Shown here: positions 1 to 8,732 of the stretch, piece after piece
Layout of the letters: the number at the start of each line of letters is the position of its first letter
Position numbering within the stretch: position 1 is the first letter of the stretch
From: Bacteroidia bacterium
Lineage (GTDB): Bacteria; Bacteroidota; Bacteroidia; AKYH767-A; OLB10
Direction of reading: 5' to 3'
Assembly: GCA_016788065.1 (NCBI GenBank)
Contig: JAEUTI010000089.1
Span: forward strand, 1-64,000
DNA: 64,000 nt
The notes under the pieces: model-generated
The model's database searches: none
What the model was told of the DNA's origin: nothing
Seen by the model: only the letters and a program-made list of their open reading frames with translations
Translations under genes and position numbers: made by a program

Positions 1-93
1 ATAGCTGAAACGAGGTAAATAATTTTTCGGAATAGTTCTTTTTGCCTTGCATAAACCAAAGTTAAACTACCAAATGCCCCTCTTTTAAAAAAG

Positions 94-124
94 TTGCTAA
101 TATTAATTAACATTCGTACCTTAG
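94..124 (+). promoter_or_regulatory. Putative Bacteroidota-type promoter for the cupin gene
   Basis: TTG at 94-96 is followed after 20 nt by TACCTTAG at 117-124, one mismatch from the Bacteroidota -7 consensus TAnnTTTG with correct spacing. Transcription would start near 130, just before the reading frame that matches the cupin family. Bases 1-93 show nothing else recognisable. This is a pattern match only. Confidence 0.4.
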
Positions 125-209
125 TTGCGCAACAAGCACACAAGTTGACCGTAAGCCCGGTTTATCACATAAAGAATTCCTAAACAATTATCTGAAACCG
201 GGAATTCCG

Positions 210-980
210 GTGGTGATTCCAGGAGCTATGAAAGACCAGTGGCCGGCATGGAAAAAATGGGATCCGGAATATTTTCGTGATCAATTGGGAGATAAACAAG
301 TTCGTGTTGCCGGAGAAAAGCCCACTTTACGAAAGTTTATGGAATCGGTAATGGCCTCAACAGAAGAGAAACCTTCTCATTATCTCAATGAAGTAAATAT
401 TCATATCGATTTTCCGGAATTACTCCCAGATGTAGAACCATTCCTATCATACGCATTACCAGATAGGTTAATGACATCATTCATGCCCGATACCTGGGGT
501 ATGCGTAAAGGTGTTGTAGAATTATTAATAGGTGGAAAAGGAACCAAATTTCCAACTCTGCATTACGATGGATTCCACATGAACACATTTGTAACGCAAA
601 TTCGTGGCGATAAAGAATTCATTTTGTTTTCTCCTGATCAAACCAAATACATGTATCCTTTGCATGAAGGTTCCAACAAATCGTTGGTAAATGATGTGTA
701 CAATCCGGATTTAAATAAATTCCCATTGTTTGCTCAGGCTCGTGCTCTAAAAACTACCATTTACGAAGGCGATACAGTTTTCCTGCCAAGCGGATGGTGG
801 CACACAACTCGCTTGTTGAGCTTGTCAATAGCACTTTCAACAAACAATGTTGGTGCAAAACAGTGGAATAATTTTGTTGATGATTTTGCCAAACAACTTA
901 CTGCTTCTCCTCTGCGTCAAACAGTTTACAAAGCATATTTAAAAGGTGCAGGTTCCATTCTGGATATAGCAGGAAAATAG
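210..980 (+). CDS. Cupin-like (JmjC/cupin_8) domain protein
   Basis: The product resembles the cupin_8/JmjC-type 2-oxoglutarate and Fe(II)-dependent oxygenases, which hydroxylate proteins or small molecules; the substrate is unknown. From the GTG at 210 it is 256 aa. The metal-binding triad is visible: HxD in LHYDGFHMNTF (H118, D120) and the distal His in LPSGWWHTT (H198). The start is uncertain. The frame is open upstream to 111 and its translation (DRKPGLSHKEFLNNYLKPG, from about 147) looks like the usual N-terminus of the family, yet this stretch contains no in-frame ATG, GTG or TTG. The true product is therefore probably about 20 aa longer, from a non-standard start or across a sequencing indel. 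It ends 3 bp from the convergent ABC ATPase gene. Confidence 0.8.
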   Translation: MVIPGAMKDQWPAWKKWDPEYFRDQLGDKQVRVAGEKPTLRKFMESVMASTEEKPSHYLNEVNIHIDFPELLPDVEPFLSYALPDRLMTSFMPDTWGMRKGVVELLIGGKGTKFPTLHYDGFHMNTFVTQIRGDKEFILFSPDQTKYMYPLHEGSNKSLVNDVYNPDLNKFPLFAQARALKTTIYEGDTVFLPSGWWHTTRLLSLSIALSTNNVGAKQWNNFVDDFAKQLTASPLRQTVYKAYLKGAGSILDIAGK

Positions 981-983
981 CTA

Positions 984-1733
984 TCATTCATAGTAAGTAA
1001 TCAGCTCTTCAATTGTCACTTCCTTACAAGTTGCTTTATCCCATTCTTTAAAAACGGCGCCTTCCTTCATCATTATAATGCGGTTGCCATATTTTACTGC
1101 ATCCTTTAATGAATGAGTCACCAGCATTGCTGTAAGGTTATGCTTTTTAACCAGGTTATCTGCAAGTTGCATAATTCTGGCGGCTGTAGCCGGATCAAGA
1201 GCAGCAGTAGGCTCATCCATCAGCAATACAGAAGCATTATCCATGACTGCCATCAATAAAGTAAGTGCCTGACGTTGTCCGCCTGATAATGTGCCGACCG
1301 GTTGATTCAATTTATTTTCGAGTCCCAGTTGCAGAACAGAAACAGCATCTGCAACCTGGCTCTTAAATTTATCATTAATTCCAAAATTCAAATTCTTCGT
1401 CTGTGTACGTATTGAAGCCAGGCGTAAATTATCAAGAATGCTAAGATCGGCAGCTGTACCTGCCAAAGGATCCTGAAAAACACGGGCAATCCATTTACTG
1501 CGTTGAAAATCTTTTAAATCAGAAACATCATTTCCATCAATTATAACCTGTCCCTGATCAGGGATAATCACACCGGCAATGGCATTTAATAACGTAGATT
1601 TTCCGGAGCCATTCGAACCTAAAACAACCACAAAATCACCTTTATTCAATTGCAGATTTACATCCCGCAAGGCAGTGATGGCGTTGGGAGTGCCGGGAGA
1701 AAATATGTGACCGGTATTTTTGACTGTGATCAT
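984..1733 (-). CDS. ABC transporter ATP-binding protein (TrpZ-like)
   Basis: ATPase subunit of an ABC importer, 249 aa. Walker A is GSNGSGKST (39-47), the signature LSGGQ is at 149-153, Walker B is VLLMDEP (169-175), and the H-loop histidine is about H207 in LVTHSL. It overlaps the upstream permease gene by 4 bp (ATGA-type coupling) and forms a three-gene operon with the permease and a PF04392-type lipoprotein. That arrangement matches the TrpXYZ systems described for tryptophan or other small ligands. The substrate here cannot be told from sequence. Confidence 0.93.
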   Translation of the reverse strand: MITVKNTGHIFSPGTPNAITALRDVNLQLNKGDFVVVLGSNGSGKSTLLNAIAGVIIPDQGQVIIDGNDVSDLKDFQRSKWIARVFQDPLAGTAADLSILDNLRLASIRTQTKNLNFGINDKFKSQVADAVSVLQLGLENKLNQPVGTLSGGQRQALTLLMAVMDNASVLLMDEPTAALDPATAARIMQLADNLVKKHNLTAMLVTHSLKDAVKYGNRIIMMKEGAVFKEWDKATCKEVTIEELITYYE

Positions 1734-2593
1734 GACCGACTCCGTTTAAATTTTGTCAACACCAAAACTACCAACACCAATGAGGCTGTAACTAATTTCA
1801 GATAGTTGGGATTCAATCCTGATGAAAGTGCTCCGGCGAGAATTAAACGAAACAAAATACTTCCTGCTACTACTAATACCAGTTGCAACAAAATATTATT
1901 ACTGTTAAACATTTTTGCAATTGCTTCCCCTATCATCACCGATGCCAAACCTGATATTACAATGCCGATTCCCATGTTAATATCGGCAAAGCCCTGGTAT
2001 TGCACCAGCAAAAACCCGCTGATTGCTGTGAGTCCGTTAGCCAATGCCAAACCGGTTATCATCATCACTCCTGTATTTATTCCCATTGCCCTTACCATTC
2101 GCTCACTGTTACCTGTTGCCCGCATGGCGATGCCAAAATCGGTGTGCAACAAATAATATAATGCAGCTACCAGTAATAAAACTGTTAGTAAAAAAACAAT
2201 CAATTCCATATTAATTGATTCGGAAGCAGGCAACAAGTCAAAAATGGAATTGACATTAATTAATGGAATATTCGGCCGACCCATAATTCCAAGATTTACA
2301 GAATACAAAGCGGTCATCACTAATATTCCTGCAAGCAAAGAATTAACTTTTAGTTTGGTATGAATAAGTCCTGTTGCTATGCCGGCCAATACACCTCCTG
2401 AAATTACAAAAAGCAGGGTAAGTAACGGATGCCAGCCGGAAACCAATCCCACCGCTGTAATTACTCCACCTAGTGTATAACTCCCATCAGTGGTGATATC
2501 AGGAATATTAAAAATTTTAAGACTTATAAAAATACCAAGCCCCATTGCAGCATAACCTAATCCCTGAAGCAGTGCAGCGGTATAAAAGTCCAT
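1730..2593 (-). CDS. ABC transporter permease (TrpY/BPD_transp_2-like)
   Basis: Integral membrane permease of 287 aa with about eight hydrophobic helices, of the branched-chain amino acid/ribose permease superfamily (BPD_transp_2). Conserved-looking elements include ISLKIFNIPDITTDGSYTLG near the N-terminus and the glycine-rich GIGIVISGLASVMIGEAI loop, where the ATPase would dock. It lies between the substrate-binding lipoprotein gene (7 bp gap) and the ATPase gene (4 bp overlap), so the three are very probably translated as one operon. It sits in the inner membrane. Confidence 0.92.
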   Translation of the reverse strand: MDFYTAALLQGLGYAAMGLGIFISLKIFNIPDITTDGSYTLGGVITAVGLVSGWHPLLTLLFVISGGVLAGIATGLIHTKLKVNSLLAGILVMTALYSVNLGIMGRPNIPLINVNSIFDLLPASESINMELIVFLLTVLLLVAALYYLLHTDFGIAMRATGNSERMVRAMGINTGVMMITGLALANGLTAISGFLLVQYQGFADINMGIGIVISGLASVMIGEAIAKMFNSNNILLQLVLVVAGSILFRLILAGALSSGLNPNYLKLVTASLVLVVLVLTKFKRSRS

Positions 2594-2600
2594 GAGTGTA

Positions 2601-3596
2601 CTAACGGTTAGGGGTATATGTTTGGAAAGTGGAATCAGGTTTTATTCCGTATCGTTCAGCTACTTTTGTATTGTAGAGTTTAATTCTTTTACTCACGATA
2701 GCAGGTTTCAAATCACGAACATGTTTGGTTTTTAAAAACCAGGCTGCCTGTAGTCCTGCATCATAACCCCATTGGTAGAAATCGGCACCAAACGATGCCA
2801 GCGCACCTCTGCTAACTAAACCAGCTTCACTTGTAAATACAGGCACATTGGCTTCATCACAACTCTTCACTACGGTTTCAAATGCTGCAAATATCACATT
2901 GTCGGGGAGTGCAAAAAAAGCATCAATCTTTTTATTCAGAAGTGCCTGCGTTACCAATTGCGCTTCGGATGAATTATTTACCGGAAGACTGATCAGCTCG
3001 AGTCCCAATTCCTTACATTTCTTCTGCAAAACATCAAATGCATCTTGTGATTGCGGCTCCGACTGATTATAAACTGTTCCTATTCGTTTTGCAGAAGGCA
3101 TGAGCTGATTAATCAGCACTACTGCAGTATCGATATAATCCAACGTTTCATACACACCAAATAAATTTTTAGGAGCCAGTCCTTTTTCATTCGTTAATCC
3201 AGCTAAGTCGGGACGAGGAGCTACCATCATAAACACCGGAATTTTTTCTGTTCGCTGAATTGCCGTAATGGTTGGAAGCGTAATATTGGTTGCAATTAAG
3301 GTTGGATGTTTTGAAAGGATAAAATCACACGCTTGGTTCAAAGTTGGTATATCCCCCTGAGCATTTGAATACACTACTGTTATGGTAGAATCCTTTTCAG
3401 AAAACCCTTTCGATGCCAAAGCATCAAAAAATCCATTCTTAGCTAATTCAATAGTTGGATCCTGAATAAAATCGAGGAAGCCAACTGTGGGGGTGGGTTC
3501 ATCAGGAGCATTTGGCCTGTTTCCACAGGAAAAAATTATACTGGTTACCAGCAATACTAAAATGGAACAGCCAACAATCTTTAATTTTTCTCTCAT
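2601..3596 (-). CDS. ABC transporter substrate-binding lipoprotein (TrpX-like, PF04392)
   Basis: Solute-binding component of the adjacent ABC system, 331 aa from the ATG at 3596. I chose this start because it gives a clean lipoprotein signal peptide: MREKLKIVG, a hydrophobic core, then the lipobox TSIIFSCG with the lipidated Cys. A longer frame to 3773 would add an Ala/Val-rich N-terminus that is the antisense of the glycine-rich tail of the neighbouring TPM gene. The mature part begins TVGFLDFIQDPTIELAKNGF, typical of PF04392 proteins, and contains two Rossmann-like lobes. The ligand is unknown; relatives bind tryptophan, tyrosine or other small molecules. Confidence 0.9.
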   Translation of the reverse strand: MREKLKIVGCSILVLLVTSIIFSCGNRPNAPDEPTPTVGFLDFIQDPTIELAKNGFFDALASKGFSEKDSTITVVYSNAQGDIPTLNQACDFILSKHPTLIATNITLPTITAIQRTEKIPVFMMVAPRPDLAGLTNEKGLAPKNLFGVYETLDYIDTAVVLINQLMPSAKRIGTVYNQSEPQSQDAFDVLQKKCKELGLELISLPVNNSSEAQLVTQALLNKKIDAFFALPDNVIFAAFETVVKSCDEANVPVFTSEAGLVSRGALASFGADFYQWGYDAGLQAAWFLKTKHVRDLKPAIVSKRIKLYNTKVAERYGIKPDSTFQTYTPNR

Positions 3597-3651
3597 AAAA
3601 GAATAATTTTGAAATGACTCTGATAGAATACTGATATCTGGTATTGAATTA

Positions 3652-4434
3652 TTACCAACTCCCACCAGCACCACCGCCACCGAAGCTGCCGCCTCCAAAG
3701 CCGCCGAAACCACCGCCGCCGCCGCCACCCCAGGAACTGCCACCGCCGCCGGTAAATCCTCCCCAGCGACCATGATGAATATTACGTGCCTGGTTTAACA
3801 AGGTCCATGCAGTCCAGAATGAAATGCTGTTTACGGAAGCATACGATTTCACTGATTTTATTTTGATAACGATAAACAGAATTATAAAAAATAGAACTCC
3901 CAAAATAAAAAAGACCGGAGTTCCTTTGGCTCCTTTTGCATCGGCTGTATATTCACCCGCTGCCAATCGAATCATGCTATCCACACCGCTGTTGATTCCA
4001 TCATAATATCTTCCCATTTTAAAAAATGGTTTGATATCCTGCTCAACAATTCGCTTCACTAATCCATCAGGCATCACCCCTTCCATTCCATAGCCTGTCG
4101 CAATAAATAATTTCCGGTCATCTTTTGCTATGAGCAACAAAACACCATTGTTTTTTCCTTTTTGTCCGATCCCCCATGCTTCAGCTAACTGAAAAGAATA
4201 GTCATCAACTGGATATCCATCCAGTGAACTAAGTATAACTACTGCAATTTGTGTTGAAGTTGAATCGTTGTAAGCAACCAGTTTCGATTCCAGCGCACTG
4301 ACCTCACCGGCTGAAAGAGTTCCGGTAAAATCATTCACCAGTTTAGGCGGATTTGGTCGTTCCGGTAATTCCTGTGCCATCCCTGCAAAAGGGAATAGCA
4401 ACAGGAGAAACCAAATTAAAAATTTATTCTTCAT
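3652..4434 (-). CDS. TPM-domain membrane protein with glycine-rich tail (YgcG-like)
   Basis: 260 aa. A signal peptide (MKNKFLIWFLLLLFPFAGMAQ) is followed by a TPM domain (about 30-165) with the usual FTGTLSAGEVSALE start and GIGQKGKNNGVLLLIAKDDR core. A transmembrane helix lies at about 172-190, and the tail of about 35 residues is almost only Gly, Ser and Phe, ending GGAGGSW. This architecture is that of YgcG-type proteins, commonly paired with LemA. TPM domains have been linked to phosphatase or chaperone-like roles in photosystem and envelope biology, but the bacterial function is unclear. The gene overlaps the start of the next TPM gene by 4 bp. The GC-rich repetitive DNA at about 3655-3755 is simply the glycine codons. 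Confidence 0.88.
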   Translation of the reverse strand: MKNKFLIWFLLLLFPFAGMAQELPERPNPPKLVNDFTGTLSAGEVSALESKLVAYNDSTSTQIAVVILSSLDGYPVDDYSFQLAEAWGIGQKGKNNGVLLLIAKDDRKLFIATGYGMEGVMPDGLVKRIVEQDIKPFFKMGRYYDGINSGVDSMIRLAAGEYTADAKGAKGTPVFFILGVLFFIILFIVIKIKSVKSYASVNSISFWTAWTLLNQARNIHHGRWGGFTGGGGSSWGGGGGGGFGGFGGGSFGGGGAGGSW

Positions 4435-4874
4435 ATTTTAGATCCAAACACCACATCATCAGAAAGCTCATTGCTGTCATTTCGCTCAAATGGGAAATAC
4501 CGCGCCAATGCTTCACCGGAAGCACTGATTGCTTCAATAATTCCATCGGCCATTTTGCCTGCCGAAAAATTTTGAAGCATTTTTGCTTTGATATCATCCC
4601 AAAATGCAGCACCAACTCGTTCATTGATTCCGGCATCACCGATTATGGCAAATTTACGGTCAACGAAGGCAATATAAATTAGCACACCATTCCTCAACGC
4701 CGTTTTATTCATGCCTAATTCATCAAAAATAAATGCTGCACGATTTAACGGTCCATCTTCAGAATGATCTTCAAAAAACACACGAATCTCGCCGGAAGTA
4801 CGTAATTCCGCTTTGCGAATAGCTTCTTTAATTGCTATCCGCTGATCATCGTTGATTGCTGTGAGTGCTTTCAA
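4431..4874 (-). CDS. Small TPM-domain protein
   Basis: 147 aa with a single TPM domain: RIAIKEAIRKAELRTSGEIR near the start, then NGVLIYIAFVDRKFAIIGDAGINERVG. It has no signal peptide or membrane helix, so it is probably cytoplasmic. The gene sits between lemA (4 bp gap) and the membrane-bound TPM gene (4 bp overlap). The order lemA, TPM without anchor, TPM with glycine-rich tail recurs across Bacteroidota and suggests that the three products act together at the envelope. The molecular role is not known. Confidence 0.88.
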   Translation of the reverse strand: MKALTAINDDQRIAIKEAIRKAELRTSGEIRVFFEDHSEDGPLNRAAFIFDELGMNKTALRNGVLIYIAFVDRKFAIIGDAGINERVGAAFWDDIKAKMLQNFSAGKMADGIIEAISASGEALARYFPFERNDSNELSDDVVFGSKI

Positions 4875-4878
4875 TTAT

Positions 4879-5466
4879 TTAGAATTTTACTTCGGGGGCT
4901 TTTGAAGCAGCAGCATCCGCTTCGAAATATGCACGAGGTGTAAATCCAAACATCCCCGAAAGGAAATTACGTGGGAAAGACTTTATGTAAGTGTTGTAAT
5001 CCTGTACAGTAGCGTTGAATTTATTTCTGGCAACCTTAATTCTGTTTTCTGTACCTGCTAACTCAGCCTGCAACTCCAGGAAATTCTGATTTGCTTTTAA
5101 ATCAGGGTACTGCTCAACTGTTACCAGCAACCGACTTAATGCAGAGCTAACTTGTCCCTGAGCAGCCTGATAATTTTGCAAAGCTTCGGGAGTAAGATTC
5201 GTTGGATCGAGTTTCACCTGACTAGCAGATGCACGGGCTTCGATTACGGCTGTCAAGGTTGACTTCTCAAATTCAGCATATCCTTTAACGGTATTAACTA
5301 AATTCGGAATCAGATCGAGGCGTCGCTGGTAGTCGCTTTCCACATCCTGCCAGGCACGGGTTACCTCTTCATTTTTGGTTACCATACTGTTGTAGGAACC
5401 GGCAAATAAGTTGTAAAGCAATATTGCTACAACAACCAGGCTCCCGATAATAATCCACTTTTTCAT
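4879..5466 (-). CDS. lemA: LemA family protein
   Basis: 195 aa from the ATG at 5466. The N-terminal membrane anchor is MKKWIIIGSLVVVAILLYNL, followed by the LemA helical domain with NSMVTKNEEVTRAWQDVESD, the conserved QRRLDLIPNLVNTVKGYAEF and the FN-containing RNKFNATVQDYN near the end. I preferred this start over one nine codons upstream because a TAACTTTG box lies at 5491-5498 and because the family begins with the anchor. LemA proteins are anchored with the bulk of the domain outside the cytoplasm; their function is poorly defined. It is the first gene of a lemA-TPM-TPM operon. Confidence 0.93.
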   Translation of the reverse strand: MKKWIIIGSLVVVAILLYNLFAGSYNSMVTKNEEVTRAWQDVESDYQRRLDLIPNLVNTVKGYAEFEKSTLTAVIEARASASQVKLDPTNLTPEALQNYQAAQGQVSSALSRLLVTVEQYPDLKANQNFLELQAELAGTENRIKVARNKFNATVQDYNTYIKSFPRNFLSGMFGFTPRAYFEADAAASKAPEVKF

Positions 5467-5490
5467 ATGTTTTGGTTTAATTTGATAGTA

Positions 5491-5498
5491 CAAAGTTA
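5491..5498 (-). promoter_or_regulatory. -7 box upstream of lemA
   Basis: On the minus strand these bases read TAACTTTG, an exact TAnnTTTG match 24 nt upstream of the chosen lemA ATG. I see no TTG at the expected -33 distance, so confidence is moderate. Confidence 0.35.
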
Positions 5499-5515
5499 TA
5501 ATAAAAGAAGTGGTT

Positions 5516-6007
5516 TTAAGACTTCACTCCTTTTATATGATCATCTATAACACGTAAAAAGGCTTCCGGTTTATGGGTACCGATTAAATATGCTGAGCCA
5601 TTCTTCATAGTAAGTTTTACAGCTTCCTTACCACCCGAATAAAACTTTATAACTCCATCTTTATGAAAGTTATACACCGGATTATTAATAAAATAGGTGC
5701 TGTAAGCCGTTTGTTCAACTCCCGATATTTCCGACAAAGGAATGGTGACCGCAGTAGTTCCCCAAAACCCGTTCAGCAGGATGTTTTCGGAAGTTATTCG
5801 GGTATGGATGTGAGTCACAAACAACAAAACCACCGAAATCACCAGAATTGCAACTCCCAGGAAAAACAACAAATCGCCATTAACCTCAGGAACATCGGTG
5901 TAATTGTAGGCCACAAAACAGAAAATGGCCAAAAAAATACGAAGGCTTAACGTACTTTTATTGGTGCCAATGTACTGGCGTTCTTCGAATTGGTAAGACT
6001 GATTCAT
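5516..6007 (-). CDS. Hypothetical membrane protein, PH-like C-terminal domain
   Basis: 163 aa, not recognised as a named family. Two hydrophobic helices at about 22-36 and 44-66 are followed by a soluble beta-rich part (about 68-160). The pattern HTRITSENILLNGFWGTTAV, then IPLSEISGVEQ and DGVIKFYSGGKEAVKLTMKNG, resembles the bacterial PH-like domains of small membrane proteins. It lies 4 bp downstream of tilS and just upstream of lemA on the same strand. The function is unknown. The ORF itself looks real because of its codon pattern, tight packing and membrane topology. Confidence 0.75.
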   Translation of the reverse strand: MNQSYQFEERQYIGTNKSTLSLRIFLAIFCFVAYNYTDVPEVNGDLLFFLGVAILVISVVLLFVTHIHTRITSENILLNGFWGTTAVTIPLSEISGVEQTAYSTYFINNPVYNFHKDGVIKFYSGGKEAVKLTMKNGSAYLIGTHKPEAFLRVIDDHIKGVKS

Positions 6008-6011
6008 GGGA

Positions 6012-7352
6012 CTATTGTTGATGATATTGGAATTTAGCTACCGTTCCGGTTTCCGGGGTGATTTTAAAGTCATCACTGATTCGATGGCCAACCACCCAGG
6101 CGACCTCATTATCAGAGACGAGTAAATATACTATTTCTTTCAATCCGGAAGGAATTTTTTCATCGGTCAGGAAGTCACTGATGAGTTTAGTGCCTCTCAT
6201 GCCAAAAGGACGAAAAGAATCTCCCCGCCTCCAAACCCTTACTGTTAAAGGGAAACGCAATTTAGCAGCATCCAAAATGGCGGTATGTTTATCAGACTTA
6301 ACGGGAAATCTGCCAGTCAGATCTGGATTACTAATTTCCAAGGTGATATTACCATAAGTTAACTCTATTTGTTTGGTTTCTGCTACTACTAATACAGGTT
6401 CGCTTATCTCTTCCGGGAAATTTTTAAGGAACACCAAAGTATCGGAACCAAGTACCAGTCGATGCCGACCAGAAATAAATTGTGCACCTGTTTCTGATTG
6501 ATATAACAGAGACGTGAAATCACTTGAATTAAATCCATATTTACCAAAAAAATGATAAAGCAAAATTTCAGGAGACGGGTACGATTTAAGATTGCTCAAA
6601 TAAATCATGCTCACCTTACCATCAAACATTGGAATCACCAAACGATGTTCCAATTCCATCATGTAACCTGAAATAATTTCTTCGTATCCCTTCATTAAAA
6701 ATGCATGCTGCATCAGGTGTTGCTGTGCTTCAGGATTAATTGATTCGAGCAATGGAAGAATAGAATGCCGGATTTTATTCCGGGAATATTTTTCAGATGA
6801 ATTGGAGGAATCTTCCCGCCAGGAGATGTTTTCCTGTGAAGCAAACTCTTCAATTGTCTTTCGTGAAAGCTGCAGCATGGGTCTTATAATTTTCCCGTTG
6901 CTGGCTAAGATGCCATGCGCACCTGATAATCCCGCACCACGTACCAAATTAAAGATAAGTGTCTCAGCAACATCACCGGCATGATGCGCGGTTAAGATGT
7001 AATGGAATCCTTCTTCCGTAGCAAGTTCATCAAACCACTCATAACGTAAATTTCGGGCTGCTTCCTGAATAGAAATTTTATGCTGAGTTGCAAATTCAAG
7101 TGTGTCAACTTGCTTGCAAAATACTTTAACGCTGTAATGTGCTGCCTGCTTCTCAACAAAAATTTGATCTCCTTCAGATTCATCACCACGCAATTTAAAA
7201 TTCATGTGTGCAACAGCGAAATTCCATTCCAATTTTTTGGCCACATGCACCAATACCATAGAATCGATTCCACCACTTACAGCAATAAGAACTTTCTTAT
7301 TTTCAAAATTTATTTTTTGAGACTCTAAAAAATCGACGATCTTTCTAAGCAT
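6012..7352 (-). CDS. tilS: tRNA(Ile)-lysidine synthase TilS
   Basis: Converts the wobble cytidine of tRNA-Ile(CAU) to lysidine using ATP and lysine. It is 446 aa with the N-type PP-loop SGGIDSM (26-32). The ATPase core includes HHAGDVAETLIFNLVRGAG and RPMLQLSRKTIEEFA, with the SRNKIRHSILPLL motif following. The C-terminal domain ends with VWRRGDSFRPFGMRGTKLIS and VVGHRISDDFKI, typical of the longer Bacteroidota/E. coli-like form. The gene overlaps the 3' end of pabB by 8 bp, suggesting translational coupling. Confidence 0.96.
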   Translation of the reverse strand: MLRKIVDFLESQKINFENKKVLIAVSGGIDSMVLVHVAKKLEWNFAVAHMNFKLRGDESEGDQIFVEKQAAHYSVKVFCKQVDTLEFATQHKISIQEAARNLRYEWFDELATEEGFHYILTAHHAGDVAETLIFNLVRGAGLSGAHGILASNGKIIRPMLQLSRKTIEEFASQENISWREDSSNSSEKYSRNKIRHSILPLLESINPEAQQHLMQHAFLMKGYEEIISGYMMELEHRLVIPMFDGKVSMIYLSNLKSYPSPEILLYHFFGKYGFNSSDFTSLLYQSETGAQFISGRHRLVLGSDTLVFLKNFPEEISEPVLVVAETKQIELTYGNITLEISNPDLTGRFPVKSDKHTAILDAAKLRFPLTVRVWRRGDSFRPFGMRGTKLISDFLTDEKIPSGLKEIVYLLVSDNEVAWVVGHRISDDFKITPETGTVAKFQYHQQ

Positions 7353-8703
7353 GTCGGCCCTCCTTTTCAGTCGAAAAAATAGCTGACAACGGAATATTTA
7401 AAACCTTTAGTTGGGGAGCGAGTTTGATTAACGTTTCTTCAAACTCTTTTTCAGGAATACTTGCTGCTGTAATAGCACCTCCTGCAGCCAAATAAATTTT
7501 ATGCGCAGCAGCATCATAAAAAATACTTCGGATCACCACATTAAAATCGAAATCGCCTTCCGGTGAAATATATCCGATAGTACCTGAATATAATTCGCGT
7601 TTAAAATTTTCTGCTGCTTCAATGATTTGCATTGCTCTAACTTTGGGAGCACCGGTCATAGATCCCATAGGGAAAGTAGCTTGCAACAAATCTGCAAATG
7701 AAGTGCCCTTATCAACTTTACAACTTACTGTTGAAATTAGCTGATGGACTTTTCTGAATGTATAAACTCCAAACAATTCATCCACTTTGACCGAACCGGG
7801 CAATGCGTGCTTCGATAAATCATTGCGAACCAGATCAACGATCATCACATTTTCAGCTCTTTCCTTTTCGCTTTTAGCGAGATGATTTTTATTCAATGTA
7901 TCCTGAACCGGATCAGTATCACGAGCGGCAGTACCTTTAATTGGCTGCGATAAAACTGTGTTGCCTGATTTTTTCAAGTAACGTTCCGGACTGGCACATA
8001 ACAGAAATTTGTTATCAGATTTATAAAACGCAGCAAACGGATTTGGAGATTCTGTTACCAATTTTTCATAGATGTAAACAGGATCAATAGTACCTTCCGC
8101 AGTCACTTGATGGCAATAATTCATCTCATAAATATCCCCTCGAGAAATATGATGAAGTATGGTGCCAATGGTTTTCAGATATGCATCCCGTGAAGGTAAT
8201 TGCACAAGTCGCAGAGAAGTTTGATGGGAGCTAATTTGATTTTCGGATGTTTGTATAGCCTGCAGAATTTCTGCAATGTTATTAATCCGGCTATAAATAG
8301 TCAGTTGCCCCTGTTTCATTATTAAAAGCTGCTCCGGAACAAAAAACTGAAGGGTAGCATAATTCATTGCCGGATGATGATGCGAATGCAATTTTTCAAT
8401 TTCATTCTTGAAGTCGTAGCAAACATGACCGAAAACCCAATTACCGGCGGCTTGCTGTCTTTTTAAAAATGCATTTAATTCCAGGAATGGTTCTTCGGCA
8501 GCATAAAAAATTTCAGATGCACCGGCAGCGGCAATCCAATCGTAAGTGATACCGGTAACAGGAACGGGACCATTGGCAGCGGTGTTACTATCAAGGAAAA
8601 CTCCATGGCTGAATTGTGCTAAATACCTCAGCACTCCGGAGCGCAGCCGGTCGGGATCAGAAGGAGAACTTACATGAGAAAACATAGTGCCTTTGGATGG
8701 CAC
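7345..8703 (-). CDS. pabB: Aminodeoxychorismate synthase component I (PabB)
   Basis: 452 aa, of the chorismate-binding anthranilate/ADC synthase component I family. It aminates chorismate to 4-amino-4-deoxychorismate for folate synthesis, normally with a PabA glutaminase. Signature elements in the C-terminal half are FLLCASPERYLKK, QPIKGTAARD, AENVMIVDLVRNDLSK, TFPMGSMTGAPKVRAMQIIE and YSGTIGYISPEGDFDFNVVI. The PIKGT motif is the ADC-synthase-like version, with Lys where anthranilate synthase has Ala, which supports PabB over TrpE. A second ATG lies six codons in (8685). Its product feeds folate, the substrate of the formate-tetrahydrofolate ligase encoded elsewhere in the window. Confidence 0.9.
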   Translation of the reverse strand: MPSKGTMFSHVSSPSDPDRLRSGVLRYLAQFSHGVFLDSNTAANGPVPVTGITYDWIAAAGASEIFYAAEEPFLELNAFLKRQQAAGNWVFGHVCYDFKNEIEKLHSHHHPAMNYATLQFFVPEQLLIMKQGQLTIYSRINNIAEILQAIQTSENQISSHQTSLRLVQLPSRDAYLKTIGTILHHISRGDIYEMNYCHQVTAEGTIDPVYIYEKLVTESPNPFAAFYKSDNKFLLCASPERYLKKSGNTVLSQPIKGTAARDTDPVQDTLNKNHLAKSEKERAENVMIVDLVRNDLSKHALPGSVKVDELFGVYTFRKVHQLISTVSCKVDKGTSFADLLQATFPMGSMTGAPKVRAMQIIEAAENFKRELYSGTIGYISPEGDFDFNVVIRSIFYDAAAHKIYLAAGGAITAASIPEKEFEETLIKLAPQLKVLNIPLSAIFSTEKEGRHA

Positions 8704-8732
8704 TAAATTAGCTAATTAAACCGAGAATTGAA

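Noticed and set aside
1-93. 3' end of an upstream gene or an RNA gene at the left edge
   Set aside because: All frames carry stops and no tRNA-like or other structured RNA pattern was recognised.
3655-3760. GC-rich CCACCGCCGCC-type repeats resembling a microsatellite or repeat array
   Set aside because: They are the codons of the glycine-rich tail of the TPM protein read on the minus strand, not an independent repeat element.
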